A DNA stretch of 64,000 nt from Phormidium sp. FACHB-1136 (GCF_014697375.1 NZ_JACJRS010000024.1:1-64000); one strand, 5' to 3'. Shown: positions 29,801 through 37,084, counted from the first letter of the stretch. Notes: generated by a model not told the origin, from the sequence alone. A program made the numbers and translations.

Positions 29801-29955
29801 TTACCCTGGTCGTGGTGCCCGTCCTCTACACCTACATCGACCGCCTCAACAGCATGATCAGCAACCTGATCCAACGCCTCACCGGGGGCGACTCCACCCC
29901 GACACCCCCCACCCCCCAGGAAATCCCCCCCAAGGAGTACACGCTGAGTAAATAG
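26818..29955 (+). CDS. RND-family efflux pump (AcrB/MexB-like)
   Basis: This 1045-residue inner-membrane pump has the HAE1-RND layout: helix 1 (IIVAFLVLTLAGMLSF), a large periplasmic porter loop, helices 2-6, a second loop (about 560-870) and helices 8-12. Proton-relay acidic residues in helix 4 are visible in TLAVGNLVDDAIVEIENVERH. With the upstream adaptor it should expel drugs or lipophilic compounds; substrate is unknown. I prefer the ATG at 26818, immediately before the first helix; upstream starts from 26752 would translate the REP-like repeat. A Pro/Thr-rich tail ends the protein. Confidence 0.92.
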   Translation: MNVSGWSIRRPIPIIVAFLVLTLAGMLSFGRLGIDENPNIEFPAITVTVTQVGAGPEELETQVTRKVEDAVAGLGDIDEIRSTVRDGASTTVISFILGTDVDRATNDVRDAVTRIRGDMPGNIQEPVIRRLEFGGSAMVTYAVNSAQRSVEELSDLVDRTISQEILTVPGVARVDRVGGVDPEIRVDLDPQQLDALGITATQVNDQIRALNINLPSGRATLGGQEQSFRTLGSAATVEEIQSARIMLPNGATVPLTSLGQVSLDYGEVRQAAQLSGEPVVAFQIYRSTGSVLVSVEDGVTAAVERLRQPLPEDVSLELIFTRATEIRDSYQASIDSLILGCILAVVVVGVFLRDWRATLITATALPLSIIPTFLVLEWFGYTLNSMTLLGLTLAVGNLVDDAIVEIENVERHIRMGKRPFQAALDSTAEVGLAVVTTTATIVAVFLPVAFMGGIPGQFFQPFGVTVATATVFSTVVARTVTPMMAAYLLKSKPQTVFGDDPLESFDSNGTRRRPGLYQRLLRWALRHRVLTLALALIFFIGSLRLVPYIPTNLFDASDSGLSTITVELPPGATLADTQRATAQVTNGLLENPAVSAVLATEGGENGVNQATLYVRLLPKNERDVSQRQFEQDIRPLFEQVPGARVTFQSQGAGGESKDLTVVLKSDDPIALRETSDALTREMRALPGFVDVSSSASLVRPEVQIIPDRERAADLGVTVQAIAGTASLATLGDTDANLADFNLGDRQIPIRVQIAPEFRDDPILLQTLRVPSQTGALVPLSAVAEVRFGSGPAQIDRFDRSRQVTIGGNLQGLTLGQGLALVDELPTLQALPPTVTQQPAGDAEIMRDIFTRFGLALATAVLMIFAVLVLLYNSFIYPVAVMASLPLSVGGALLGLLIFQKPLGLFALIGIVLLMGLVTKNAILLVDYALMAKERGKPRRDAVVEAGVTRFRPILMTSISTMAGMVPIALELGAGGETRSPMAIAVIGGFTTSTLLTLVVVPVLYTYIDRLNSMISNLIQRLTGGDSTPTPPTPQEIPPKEYTLSK

Positions 29956-29969
29956 CTCGCAAATAGCCC

Positions 29970-29975
29970 TATAAT
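29970..29975 (+). promoter_or_regulatory. -10 box of the tRNA-Gly gene
   Basis: A consensus TATAAT lies 32 bp before the tRNA 5' end. No good -35 hexamer is visible at 16-18 bp. Confidence 0.55.
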
Positions 29976-30007
29976 AGGTATCCGTTGGTTACAGGCCAGC
30001 GCACCTT

Positions 30008-30079
30008 GCGGGTGTAGTTCAGTGGTAGAACGTCAGCTTCCCAAGCTGAATGTCGTGAGTTCGAGTCTCATCACCCGCT
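30008..30079 (+). tRNA. tRNA-Gly (anticodon CCC)
   Basis: The 72-nt cloverleaf is complete. A perfect 7-bp acceptor stem (GCGGGTG/CACCCGC), the D-arm, an anticodon stem TCAGC/GCTGA with loop TTCCCAA (anticodon CCC) and a T-arm with TTCGAGT are all present. CCA is not encoded. It is the attachment target of the neighbouring transposon: its D-loop/anticodon region carries a GTG PAM and a 17-nt protospacer matched by the homing guide at 30240-30256. The tRNA itself is intact. Confidence 0.95.
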
Positions 30080-30086
30080 TTTCCTA

Positions 30087-30206
30087 TGTACAGTGACACG
30101 TTATTTGTCATCAGTGACAGATTGGTGTCGTCGAGGCCATATTAGTGTCATCGGGCCAAAATCTTGTCGTCAAACGACTGGTGACACATTGAATGTCGTT
30201 TAGCTT
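30087..30206 (+). mobile_element. Type V-K CAST (Tn7-like) transposon end
   Basis: The end begins TGTACAGTGACA and contains at least five spaced TGTC(A/G)TC-type motifs (near 30106, 30126, 30146, 30167 and 30195), the pattern of TnsB-binding repeats. It closely resembles the terminal sequence of the characterised ShCAST element, which also starts TGTACAGTGACA. It begins 7 bp after the tRNA-Gly gene and 62 bp downstream of a GTG PAM, within the 60-66 bp spacing known for V-K insertion. Genes inside the element (homing guide, array, tracrRNA, cas12k) follow in the expected order. The opposite end and tnsB, tnsC and tniQ are not in the window. Confidence 0.88.
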
Positions 30207-30239
30207 CTTAGGGCCAGTATTGAGATCAACTCATGCAAA

Positions 30240-30264
30240 GGAAGCTGACGTTCTACCTTTCAAC
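30240..30264 (-). CRISPR. Delocalised homing guide: truncated repeat plus tRNA-matching spacer
   Basis: On the minus strand GTTGAAAG (30264-30257), the 3' end of the V-K repeat, is followed by GTAGAACGTCAGCTTCC (30256-30240). Those 17 nt match the tRNA-Gly gene at 30025-30041 exactly, and identity stops at nt 18. The target is preceded by GTG, a valid Cas12k PAM. This is the arrangement reported for V-K transposon homing crRNAs: separate from the array, near the transposon end, with about 17 matched bases and a degenerate repeat. Confidence 0.88.
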
Positions 30265-30282
30265 TCGCTAAATAATTTTCCC

Positions 30283-30299
30283 CGCTGAAGTCTTCAGCG
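30283..30299. other. Perfect hairpin between homing guide and array
   Basis: CGCTGAA, three bases, TTCAGCG: a perfect 7-bp stem. It may end or stabilise the homing guide or array transcript; no T-run follows on the minus strand. Confidence 0.45.
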
Positions 30300-30353
30300 A
30301 TAGACAGAGTAACTCATTGCGTCTGGTTGGTCGGCATAATACCCAGACAATTC

Positions 30354-32736
30354 CCGCCAACCTCCCCTGTGCAGGGTGGTTGATTGTGACACGGCATACC
30401 AACCAATAAAAAGAAGATCGTCGTTCTTTCAACCTCCCCTGTGCAGGGTGGTTGATTGTGACTAGGCCTCCATCGCCTACTAAAGCTTACGAGATTTCTT
30501 TCAACCTCCCCTGTGCAGGGTGGTTGATTGTGACTCCGTAGACCGTGAGAGGACTGCCCAGTAGGGCGTACTTTCAACCTCCCCTGTGCAGGGTGGTTGA
30601 TTGTGACTAGCCTTATATTACGGATTGCTTAAAATTCCGGGATCTTTCAACCTCCCCTGTGCAGGGTGGTTGATTGTGACTTGAATTGTTCGCGCTACAA
30701 CTTCACCGATGAAAACTTTCAACCTCCCCTGTGCAGGGTGGTTGATTGTGACGACCATTGATGGTGAACTGGGCACACTCCCTCCTCTTTCAACCTCCCC
30801 TGTGCAGGGTGGTTGATTGTGACCTACCACATCAGCGGCATCACTAAGCGGTGCAGGGTGGTTGATTGTGACTTCCCACTCCCACAGGGCATCAATTAGA
30901 TCTTCTAGGCGGCATCACTAAGCGGTGCAGGGTGGTTGATTGTGACATGGATAGCGAGATAAACGCCTGGGATACGTCAACGGCATCACTAAGCGGTGCA
31001 GGGTGGTTGATTGTGACTCGCCTGTTCGGGCCGCTTCCCTAAACAATTCCTGTCCGGCATCACTAAGCGGTGCAGGGTGGTTGATTGTGACGTGGTAGGG
31101 TTCCCTAAGCCCATAGGCTCAACTGCTCCGGCATCACTAAGCGGTGCAGGGTGGTTGATTGTGACTTCAACGTCGCCTACTGCTGATGGACGCCCTTGGA
31201 CCGGCATCACTAAGCGGTGCAGGGTGGTTGATTGTGAGGGCTGGCACCTCGCCATCTGGCTTGATTTCTACCCCGGCATCACTAAGCGGTGCAGGGTGGT
31301 TGATTGTGACAATCGCACCAATCGGGCAAAAATACCCAGGCCTCCGGCATCACTAAGCGGTGCAGGGTGGTTGATTGTGACGATCTTCCCTTTAATTGAA
31401 AATGCCGTCCCCAATCGGCATCACTAAGCGGTGCAGGGTGGTTGATTGTGACCACCAGCAACGTGATCGAAATCCAAGAAGAAACCCGGCATCACTAAGC
31501 GGTGCAGGGTGGTTGATTGTGAGTGCTGAAATGCTACCGACAGCTACTCGAATCCTCCGGCATCACTAAGCGGTGCAGGGTGGTTGATTGTGACGTTCGT
31601 TGGTATCTTTACGCTTTCTGGCCTCATCCGGCATCACTAAGCGGTGCAGGGTGGTTGATTGTGACGATACACAGCCCCTCCGATAGGGCACCCTAAGAGG
31701 GCATCACTAAGCGGTGCAGGGTGGTTGATTGTGATATCGAGGGGATGCTCAGACAATGCCCAATTTTTCAAGGGCATCACTAAGCGGTGCAGGGTGGTTG
31801 ATTGTGACCTGCGGCCCCTGTGCGGCCCGTGGAGGCGTCCCCGGGGCATCACTAAGCGGTGCAGGGTGGTTGATTGTGACGCACTACTAGAGTGCCCAGC
31901 CCGTCCTGGGCTACGGGCATCACTAAGCGGTGCAGGGTGGTTGATTGTGATATCGGGATGCATATGAATCCCATATTCTTATTGCGGGCATCACTAAGCG
32001 GTGCAGGGTGGTTGATTGTGACCGGCTTGTTGCAATGGTGAGGGGGTCAGCACCCGTCGGGCATCACTAAGCGGTGCAGGGTGGTTGATTGTGACATCGT
32101 GCAGGGCATGGAGTTACGGCCCATTGTGATGGGCATCACTAAGCGGTGCAGGGTGGTTGATTGTGATTTCAGCCGCAGTCACATCAAAGCCGAACCGCTC
32201 GGGCATCACTAAGCGGTGCAGGGTGGTTGATTGTGACTCCCGCCGCCACCTTGCGGTATTGGGTGGGGCTGATCGGGCATCACTAAGCGGTGCAGGGTGG
32301 TTGATTGTGACCACCCCTGAAGCCGTCCACGCTACTCAGCAAGAAGGGCATCACTAAGCGGTGCAGGGTGGTTGATTGTGACCAATCCTGTTAGCGTCAA
32401 TGACCCCGCCCGACTCGGGCATCACTAAGCGGTGCAGGGTGGTTGATTGTGACAAATCCAAAGCTTATTGACCCTGGAACATACGTTGGCATCACTAAGC
32501 GGTGCAGGGTGGTTGATTGTGACGTCTGGGGCTTGCAGGCGTAGCATGACCTGGCCGGGCATCACTAAGCGGTGCAGGGTGGTTGATTGTGACAATCGCG
32601 TGAAGCGCCCCTTATATTCTTCAAAAAGGGCATCACTAAGCGGTGCAGGGTGGTTGATTGTGACGAGAAGAGTTGATAAAGAATCTCGTAGTAACGCTCG
32701 GGCATCACTAAGCGGTGCAGGGTGGTTGATTGTGAC
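30354..32736 (-). CRISPR. CRISPR array A: 34 repeats of V-K origin, with three repeat generations
   Basis: Thirty-four 37-nt repeats alternate with spacers of about 34-37 nt; transcription is leftward from a leader near 32740. All repeats share a 22-nt 5' part starting GTCACAATC and ending CTGCAC. The seven leftmost (30354-30823) end AGGGGAGGTTGAAAG, the usual V-K 3' end. The next twelve (30836-31665) end CGCTTAGTGATGCCG and the last fifteen (31699-32736) end CGCTTAGTGATGCCC, except one ending in A at 32487. The leftmost repeat is degenerate, as expected at the trailer. At the switch the spacer is only 12 nt (30824-30835) and the period 49 instead of about 72. Small last-base changes occur on the leader side of five repeats (31238, 31523, 31735, 31951 and 32167). 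Confidence 0.95.
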
Positions 32737-32741
32737 GCAGG

Positions 32742-32776
32742 CTTCTGAAAGGAGCTCAAGATAAGGCTTTCAGAAG
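32742..32776. repeat. Inverted repeat in the array A leader
   Basis: CTTCTGAAAG (32742-32751) and CTTTCAGAAG (32767-32776) are perfect 10-bp inverted copies starting 6 bp from the first repeat. They could bind an adaptation factor, or form the 3' end of the tracrRNA or a terminator ahead of the array. Confidence 0.6.
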
Positions 32777-32919
32777 GTGTTTGCGCGGATCGCCTCATCC
32801 ATCCTGGCGGTACTGGTGAGGTTGGGGGCCTTTTGACTTGGGCAAAGACTCGAAACAACCGTGTGACGGGTCGTTTGGCCTTAGCGCGGATCGAGAAGGC
32901 GTATTTCATCCTTCCGAAG

Positions 32920-33248
32920 ACCCTCAACCCCAGTATTGGAGCGAGTTCCCCCTTGGTCGGGGGTGATTCGGTAGCCACTACAGCAGTACATCCGCACCCT
33001 TATTGCTGGGAGCGCACCTACGCCATAATTGGAGTTGCAAGCCCACCAACTACGACTTAATCTCTTCGGAGAGGCCGAAGCCCCTCGTCCGACAGCATCA
33101 GGGCGAGTAGCTACCAGGGCCAGAAAGCACGGCTGTTTTCCAACAGCCAAACTAACCCTTATTTCACACGACTCAGAGGCTAACGCATGAGTCGCGGCGC
33201 GATTGAGGCATTCGGTTGTCTAGGTTCAACGGTCGGGTTCAAAGCTGT
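32920..33248 (-). ncRNA. tracrRNA of the type V-K CAST
   Basis: The minus strand carries blocks that match the characterised ShCAST tracrRNA in the same order. These are GCGCCGC, GCCTCTGAG, AAGGGTTAGTTTG with a hairpin of GGCTGT/ACAGCC, CTTTCTGGCCCTGGTAGCT, CTCGCCCTGATGCTG, TAGGTGCGCTCCCAGCAATA, GCGGATGTACTGCTGTAGTG, and CACCCCCGACCAAGGGGG. It lies between cas12k and the array, as in other V-K loci. Ends are approximate: the 5' end is set from a TATAAT at 33255-33260 and the 3' end just after the expected anti-repeat. That anti-repeat reads AACTCGCTCC and pairs poorly even with the ancestral repeat end. Confidence 0.88.
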
Positions 33249-33254
33249 TTGCCC

Positions 33255-33260
33255 ATTATA
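33255..33260 (-). promoter_or_regulatory. -10 box of the tracrRNA
   Basis: TATAAT on the minus strand (GGCTATAATGGGC), about 17 bp after the cas12k stop and just ahead of the first conserved tracrRNA block. Confidence 0.6.
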
Positions 33261-33276
33261 GCCTGGTCTTTTGGTT

Positions 33277-35270
33277 CTAAGGTACTACCGTTTGTCGGGC
33301 CTCGTAGGCGGCTATGGCTACGGCTTTTGCTCGCTCCTGGGGATTTTGCCGCCAGGGTTGTTTGACGGTTTCGATGACGAGTCCTTGCTGGGCGGCTTTG
33401 CTGGCTACTTGATCGAGTAGTCTGCTGTAGCTCCATTGGTGGATGCTGATTTTGTATTGCTTGGCGTAGCGTTTCTGGCCTTCGATGGAACCGGGCGCTT
33501 TTTGCTCGGCTTTGGTCTGAATTTCGGCCTGAAGGGTTTCGCGAATGTTGTCTAGCGTGGGAATGGCGATGCTCCCGGCTCCATACTGCTGGGCCACAGC
33601 GACGACGGCCTTGGCCAGTAGGCGATCAAGATGTTCTCCCAGGTTGGAGGTGCCAAAGCGGTTATCTTTGCCCTGGCGCTGGGCCTTGTGGCGGCGATGG
33701 GACTGCTGCTGTTGGTCTCGGCGGTGTTTGAGGAAGAGGCTGTAGTCTTCACCCAGGAGTTGCCGGAGGCTGCGATAGGTCAGGACTTCCTGGGTGCTAG
33801 CGTTCCAAATCGCTAGGGTAAGCGGGACATCCCAGCCCAGGCTGAGGCCAGCGATGATGTGGGCTTGTCCTTGGTCGCGGGGGCGGCTGGGGCGATGGAA
33901 GGAGCTATCGAGGCGCTCTAGGGTGGAGGTGAGGCGTTTGGCATAGCCTGCCTGGGTTTTGGATAAGTCACCTTTCTCGTTGAGGCGGGTGAGTAGACCT
34001 TATCGGTAATAAATTGTTCTTCATGTAAATACACGCATTAACGGCAGGAACATTCGATTCCAGATGAAGAATTGACTGCTTTTTTAATTCCGATTAAGTC
34101 TAGTATCTGGGCGACATCGGCAGCTTTTTCCTGGCGCACGTCGTCGGTGCCCTCGGCGCTCCAGAGGCGGGTATCGACGGTGCAGGAGAGGGTAAGGGTG
34201 TGGACATCCCAGGGGTGGCCTTGGTGGTCATCGCATTCTTGCCAGGAGAGGCGGGCGGAACGCAGGGCAAAGAGGGCACTGGAGTGCTGGTTTTTGCTGG
34301 CCCGCTTGGTTTCTTGGTCGTCGAGGAAGCGCTGAAACCAGGGCAGTTGTCGTTGGTCACAGTAGATTTGAAACCGATGTTCGCTCAGGCCGTTGAAGCG
34401 CACACAGAGACGACCGGAGGCATTCCGCGACCAGACGAGGTCTTCGTTGGTTTCAAACAGGATGGGGAAGGGGATGGTGCGGGGCTGGGCCAACAGTCTG
34501 TCTTGCCACTGCTTATGTTCGCGGTTGTCTTTGGGGACGGTGGTGGTGGCGGTGAGCAGGGTGGAGAGCCACGCTTGTCCGGTGAGGTCTCGGCCTTTGG
34601 GAAGGCGGGCTTCGAGCTGGTCTTGGAGGCGCTGCACCTGAATTTCGGCTTTGCGGCGGCGGTGGGCAAATTTGTCGGGGTCTTCGGGGTGGTCGGGAAT
34701 CTTGACCCCGTTTTTGAGGAGATAGGCGGTGGCACAACGGATCAGGGGTTGTTTGGCCTGGTCGTGCTTTTTGAACAGATGTGCCCTGATGGCGGCTGGC
34801 TTAGATTGGCCTGAGTTCCCTGCATCCTCAATGGCCGTTTCAGCGTCATCCAAAATCTGGGCGGCTTTATCTTGGATGTCTTCTAGATCATGGCCACATA
34901 GCTCAACCAGTTCGTCATCGCTTTTGAGGATGGTGAGCCAGGTTTGTTTGCCAGAGATTTGCTGCTGGAGGCGGCGTTGCAGGGTAAACCAGGATTTGAA
35001 GATGTAGTTGACGGCTTTTTCGGCGGAGGCATAGAACCGGGAGGGCTGACCGGAGAAGGGGGCTTCTGTTTTCAGGCTTTTGCAGAGCTGGGTCACAACA
35101 TCGGCGGGATGTCGGCCCTTAATCCGCCAGGTTTCAAAGTCTTCGTGGGTGACGATGCCTTGGATGAGGGCGTTAATCAGCGGCGTGTTTTTTTCGGCGG
35201 CGAGTGTCCACAGGTATTGACGGGTCTCAGCAGGGGCGACCAGGCGGCATTGAATCGTTTTTTGAGCCAT
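33277..35270 (-). pseudogene. cas12k: cas12k, interrupted by a 107-bp insertion
   Basis: The gene would encode 627 residues, close to the 639 of ShCas12k, a naturally nuclease-dead Cas12 that guides CAST insertion. The N-terminal part (35270 to about 34105) matches throughout: LNTPLIN-like, SRFYASAEKAVNYIFKSW, MPKGRDLT-like LPKGRDLTGQAWLSTLLTATTTV, VFETNED-like LFETNEDLVWS and KNQHSSALFALR. The C-terminal part (33991-33277) matches equally well (LNEKGDLSKTQ, YRSLRQLLGEDYSLF, GEHLDRLLAKAVVAVAQQY). Between them lies a MITE-like insertion that puts the halves in different frames and ends the first after 17 foreign residues. The start is the ATG at 35270 (AGG 7 nt upstream), not 35288. Promoter, start and stop look intact, so the inactivation seems recent. 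Confidence 0.93.
33995..34101. mobile_element. 107-bp MITE-like insertion in cas12k
   Basis: The insert is AT-rich, has inverted ends (AGACCTTATCGG and, from the other side, AGACTTAATCGG; 10 of 12 match) and is flanked by the 3-bp direct repeat AGT (33992-33994 and 34102-34104). Removing it and one AGT rejoins the codons ADVAQI-LTRLNEKGD of Cas12k without a gap. It encodes nothing. It is probably mobilised by an IS transposase elsewhere in the genome; the family is not known to me. Confidence 0.85.
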
Positions 35271-35372
35271 AGGATACCTTGATCGCAATATAGTTCTAGA
35301 GTACTAATAAATTTTCGGAAAAGCAACCTGATGCTGACTCTGCTGCACTGTTTTGGGTATGGGCAGAAAACA

Positions 35373-35405
35373 CCCCACGGCCCGATCTGGGGTTGAGCCG
35401 TGGGG
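35373..35405 (-). terminator. Terminator between the cmr operon and cas12k
   Basis: CCCCACGGC and GCCGTGGGG form a perfect 9-bp stem with a 15-base loop. On the minus strand it runs into TGTTTTCTG, 34 bp after the Cmr6/Cmr1-like stop. It separates the III-B operon from cas12k. Confidence 0.65.
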
Positions 35406-35438
35406 ATGTCCTAGCTGTTTTGGGTTAGTGGCAGGAGG

Positions 35439-37007
35439 CTAGACTGGCCAGATTTGGGTAAACCCCTGTCTCCCTAGGGTTGGTGCGATGGTGGCCTCGA
35501 AGAGGGTGATGAGGCAGTAGTTATCTTGGGGCTGGTCGCCTTTGTGTTGGCGGACGGTGTAGCCGGAGGGACGAGTTTGGGAGCTGCCACACCAGGCGGG
35601 TCGGTCTGGGGCACTACTGCTACAGACGCCGTGGACGATGTCGCGCCACTGGTCAGGGTTGGTGCTTTGCCAGATGCTGTGGATGCTGCCCTGGGGGAGG
35701 GGGTTGGGTGGGGCGATGGGCAGGTGGTATTGACGGGCGAGGTACTGAATTTGGGCTTGGAGGCTGGCGATGAGGTCGGGGAGGGATTGGTGGCTGTTTT
35801 GGGTGGTGGTGGTGAATTGGCTACCGCGATAGACGGTGCCGTTGCGGAAGCTGTGGGGTGGGCGTCGCCAACCTGGCCCCATGCCGCCGAGGCGTTGACT
35901 GAGTTCTAGCAGGGCATCGACGAGGGGAATGAAGTCGCTGTTGCAGAGGGCTTCGATTTTCCAGGTTTCTTCGGCGTCTTGGCGCAGGATGTTGGCGTAG
36001 CCGTTGTTGTCTGAGGTTTTCGATGTCTGACCGTTGGTGCCGAGGGTTCGTCCGGCGTAGGCCCTAAAGCTGGTGAGGTTGAGGCGGGCCGGACGCCCCA
36101 GGCCACCGAAGACTTGATTGGTGAGGTTGATGGCGTTGGCTTGGTTCATTTGGGAGAGGGCGATGCGGGTGAACCAGCCCCGCAGGTGTGCCCGCAGCAC
36201 TTGGGGAGACCAGCGATATTGGCCGTTGATGCCGTCTTTGAGGTTTCGGGTTTGGATGGCGGGTTTCATGCCTTCGAGTTTGATTGTCCATGTGCCTTGG
36301 GAGGTTTTGCCGAGGCGTCCGAAGCCGGAGGCTTTGCCACGGCCAATGCCTTGATGTAGGAGGGTTTCTTGTAGGCGTTGGGTGAGCCAGGTTTTTTGTT
36401 GGGGGGGTGGGCTGTGGCGCAGGTTGACTTGGAAGGCGATTTTGTCGGGGTTGGTGCTGGGGGGCTCTTGGGGGCCAGCTTGCCATTGGATGGCGAGTCT
36501 GGTGCGGTCTTCTTGGTTGTTTAAGACCTGCCAGGATTGTTGGGGGTTGAGGGGGTAGGGTTCTAGGTTTTTGAGGGGGGTGCTTTCAAAGCGGATGGCG
36601 CGGGGTTTCCAGCCTTGCCCGTTGGGTTCGATGAGGCTTTGCCAGAAGGCTTGTTCTTCGGGGGGCATGGTGGGGTGTTGGCGGCGCAGCCAGGAGAGAA
36701 GTGCGCCTTTGAGGCTGGAGCCGGGGATGCAGGGATAGCCGCCGATTTGGGCGGGGAGGGTCATTTCGTTGGTGACTCTGATGCCGCCGACTTGGATGGG
36801 GGTGAGGATTTGGGCGGTGAGGGTGGCTTTTTTGGAGGGTGGGGCGTAGGCGAGTTGGTTTTTGGCGTACCAGGCTTCTCGGATGACTTTGTTTTCGGGC
36901 TTTTGGGGGCTGATGATGATGTGTTCTGTTTTGGGGATCCAACCTCTTTCTGGGCGGTCTGGATCAATTTGATACCAGAGGGGTTGGGTTGTGGGGAGTG
37001 AGGCCAT
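35439..37007 (-). CDS. Type III-B RAMP protein, Cmr6/Cmr1-like with two RAMP domains
   Basis: This 522-residue protein carries two RAMP modules. The first (about 60-245) has IPGSSLKGALLSWLRR and the glycine-rich loop GIGRGKASGFGRLG, as in Cmr6-type proteins. The second (about 260-400) has LRAHLRGWFTRIA, then QVFGGLGRPARLNLTSF and LGGMGPGWRRPPH, a Cmr1-like pattern. It would supply the Cmr6 and Cmr1 ends of a Cmr complex in one chain. It is separated from cmr5 by array B and a lipoprotein gene but is on the same strand. No other Cmr1 or Cmr6 gene is present, which supports the double role. Exact subtype assignment needs structure-level comparison. Confidence 0.75.
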   Translation of the reverse strand: MASLPTTQPLWYQIDPDRPERGWIPKTEHIIISPQKPENKVIREAWYAKNQLAYAPPSKKATLTAQILTPIQVGGIRVTNEMTLPAQIGGYPCIPGSSLKGALLSWLRRQHPTMPPEEQAFWQSLIEPNGQGWKPRAIRFESTPLKNLEPYPLNPQQSWQVLNNQEDRTRLAIQWQAGPQEPPSTNPDKIAFQVNLRHSPPPQQKTWLTQRLQETLLHQGIGRGKASGFGRLGKTSQGTWTIKLEGMKPAIQTRNLKDGINGQYRWSPQVLRAHLRGWFTRIALSQMNQANAINLTNQVFGGLGRPARLNLTSFRAYAGRTLGTNGQTSKTSDNNGYANILRQDAEETWKIEALCNSDFIPLVDALLELSQRLGGMGPGWRRPPHSFRNGTVYRGSQFTTTTQNSHQSLPDLIASLQAQIQYLARQYHLPIAPPNPLPQGSIHSIWQSTNPDQWRDIVHGVCSSSAPDRPAWCGSSQTRPSGYTVRQHKGDQPQDNYCLITLFEATIAPTLGRQGFTQIWPV

Positions 37008-37084
37008 GGGATGTCTCCAATATTTTCAGTGATGTGTGAATAAACGCTGTACGACATTAAGGTTCAAGACCCTGAGCTTGGTAT

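Noticed and set aside
30836-30872. Two originally separate arrays merely lying side by side
   Set aside because: The repeats share 22 identical leading bases and the period is unbroken except for one short unit at the switch, which fits one array changing in place better than chance adjacency; array fusion is kept as the alternative in the finding.
30354-32736. Array A read on the plus strand as a type I/III array ending ATTGTGAC
   Set aside because: The degenerate repeat, the homing guide, the tracrRNA and cas12k all agree on minus-strand transcription; the ordered repeat changes also place the leader at the right.
30314-32978. Open reading frames of 60-140 codons through array A on both strands
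   Set aside because: Their residues (repeats of HNQPPCTGEV or ITKRCRVVDCD) are translated CRISPR repeats, not proteins.
33277-35270. Programmed frameshift or two separate genes for Cas12k
   Set aside because: The gap between the halves is a discrete 107-bp insert with inverted ends and a direct duplication, and its removal restores the frame; no slippery site is needed.
35270-35288. Cas12k start six codons further upstream
   Set aside because: Alignment with known Cas12k proteins begins at MAQKTIQ, and the ribosome site fits the ATG at 35270.
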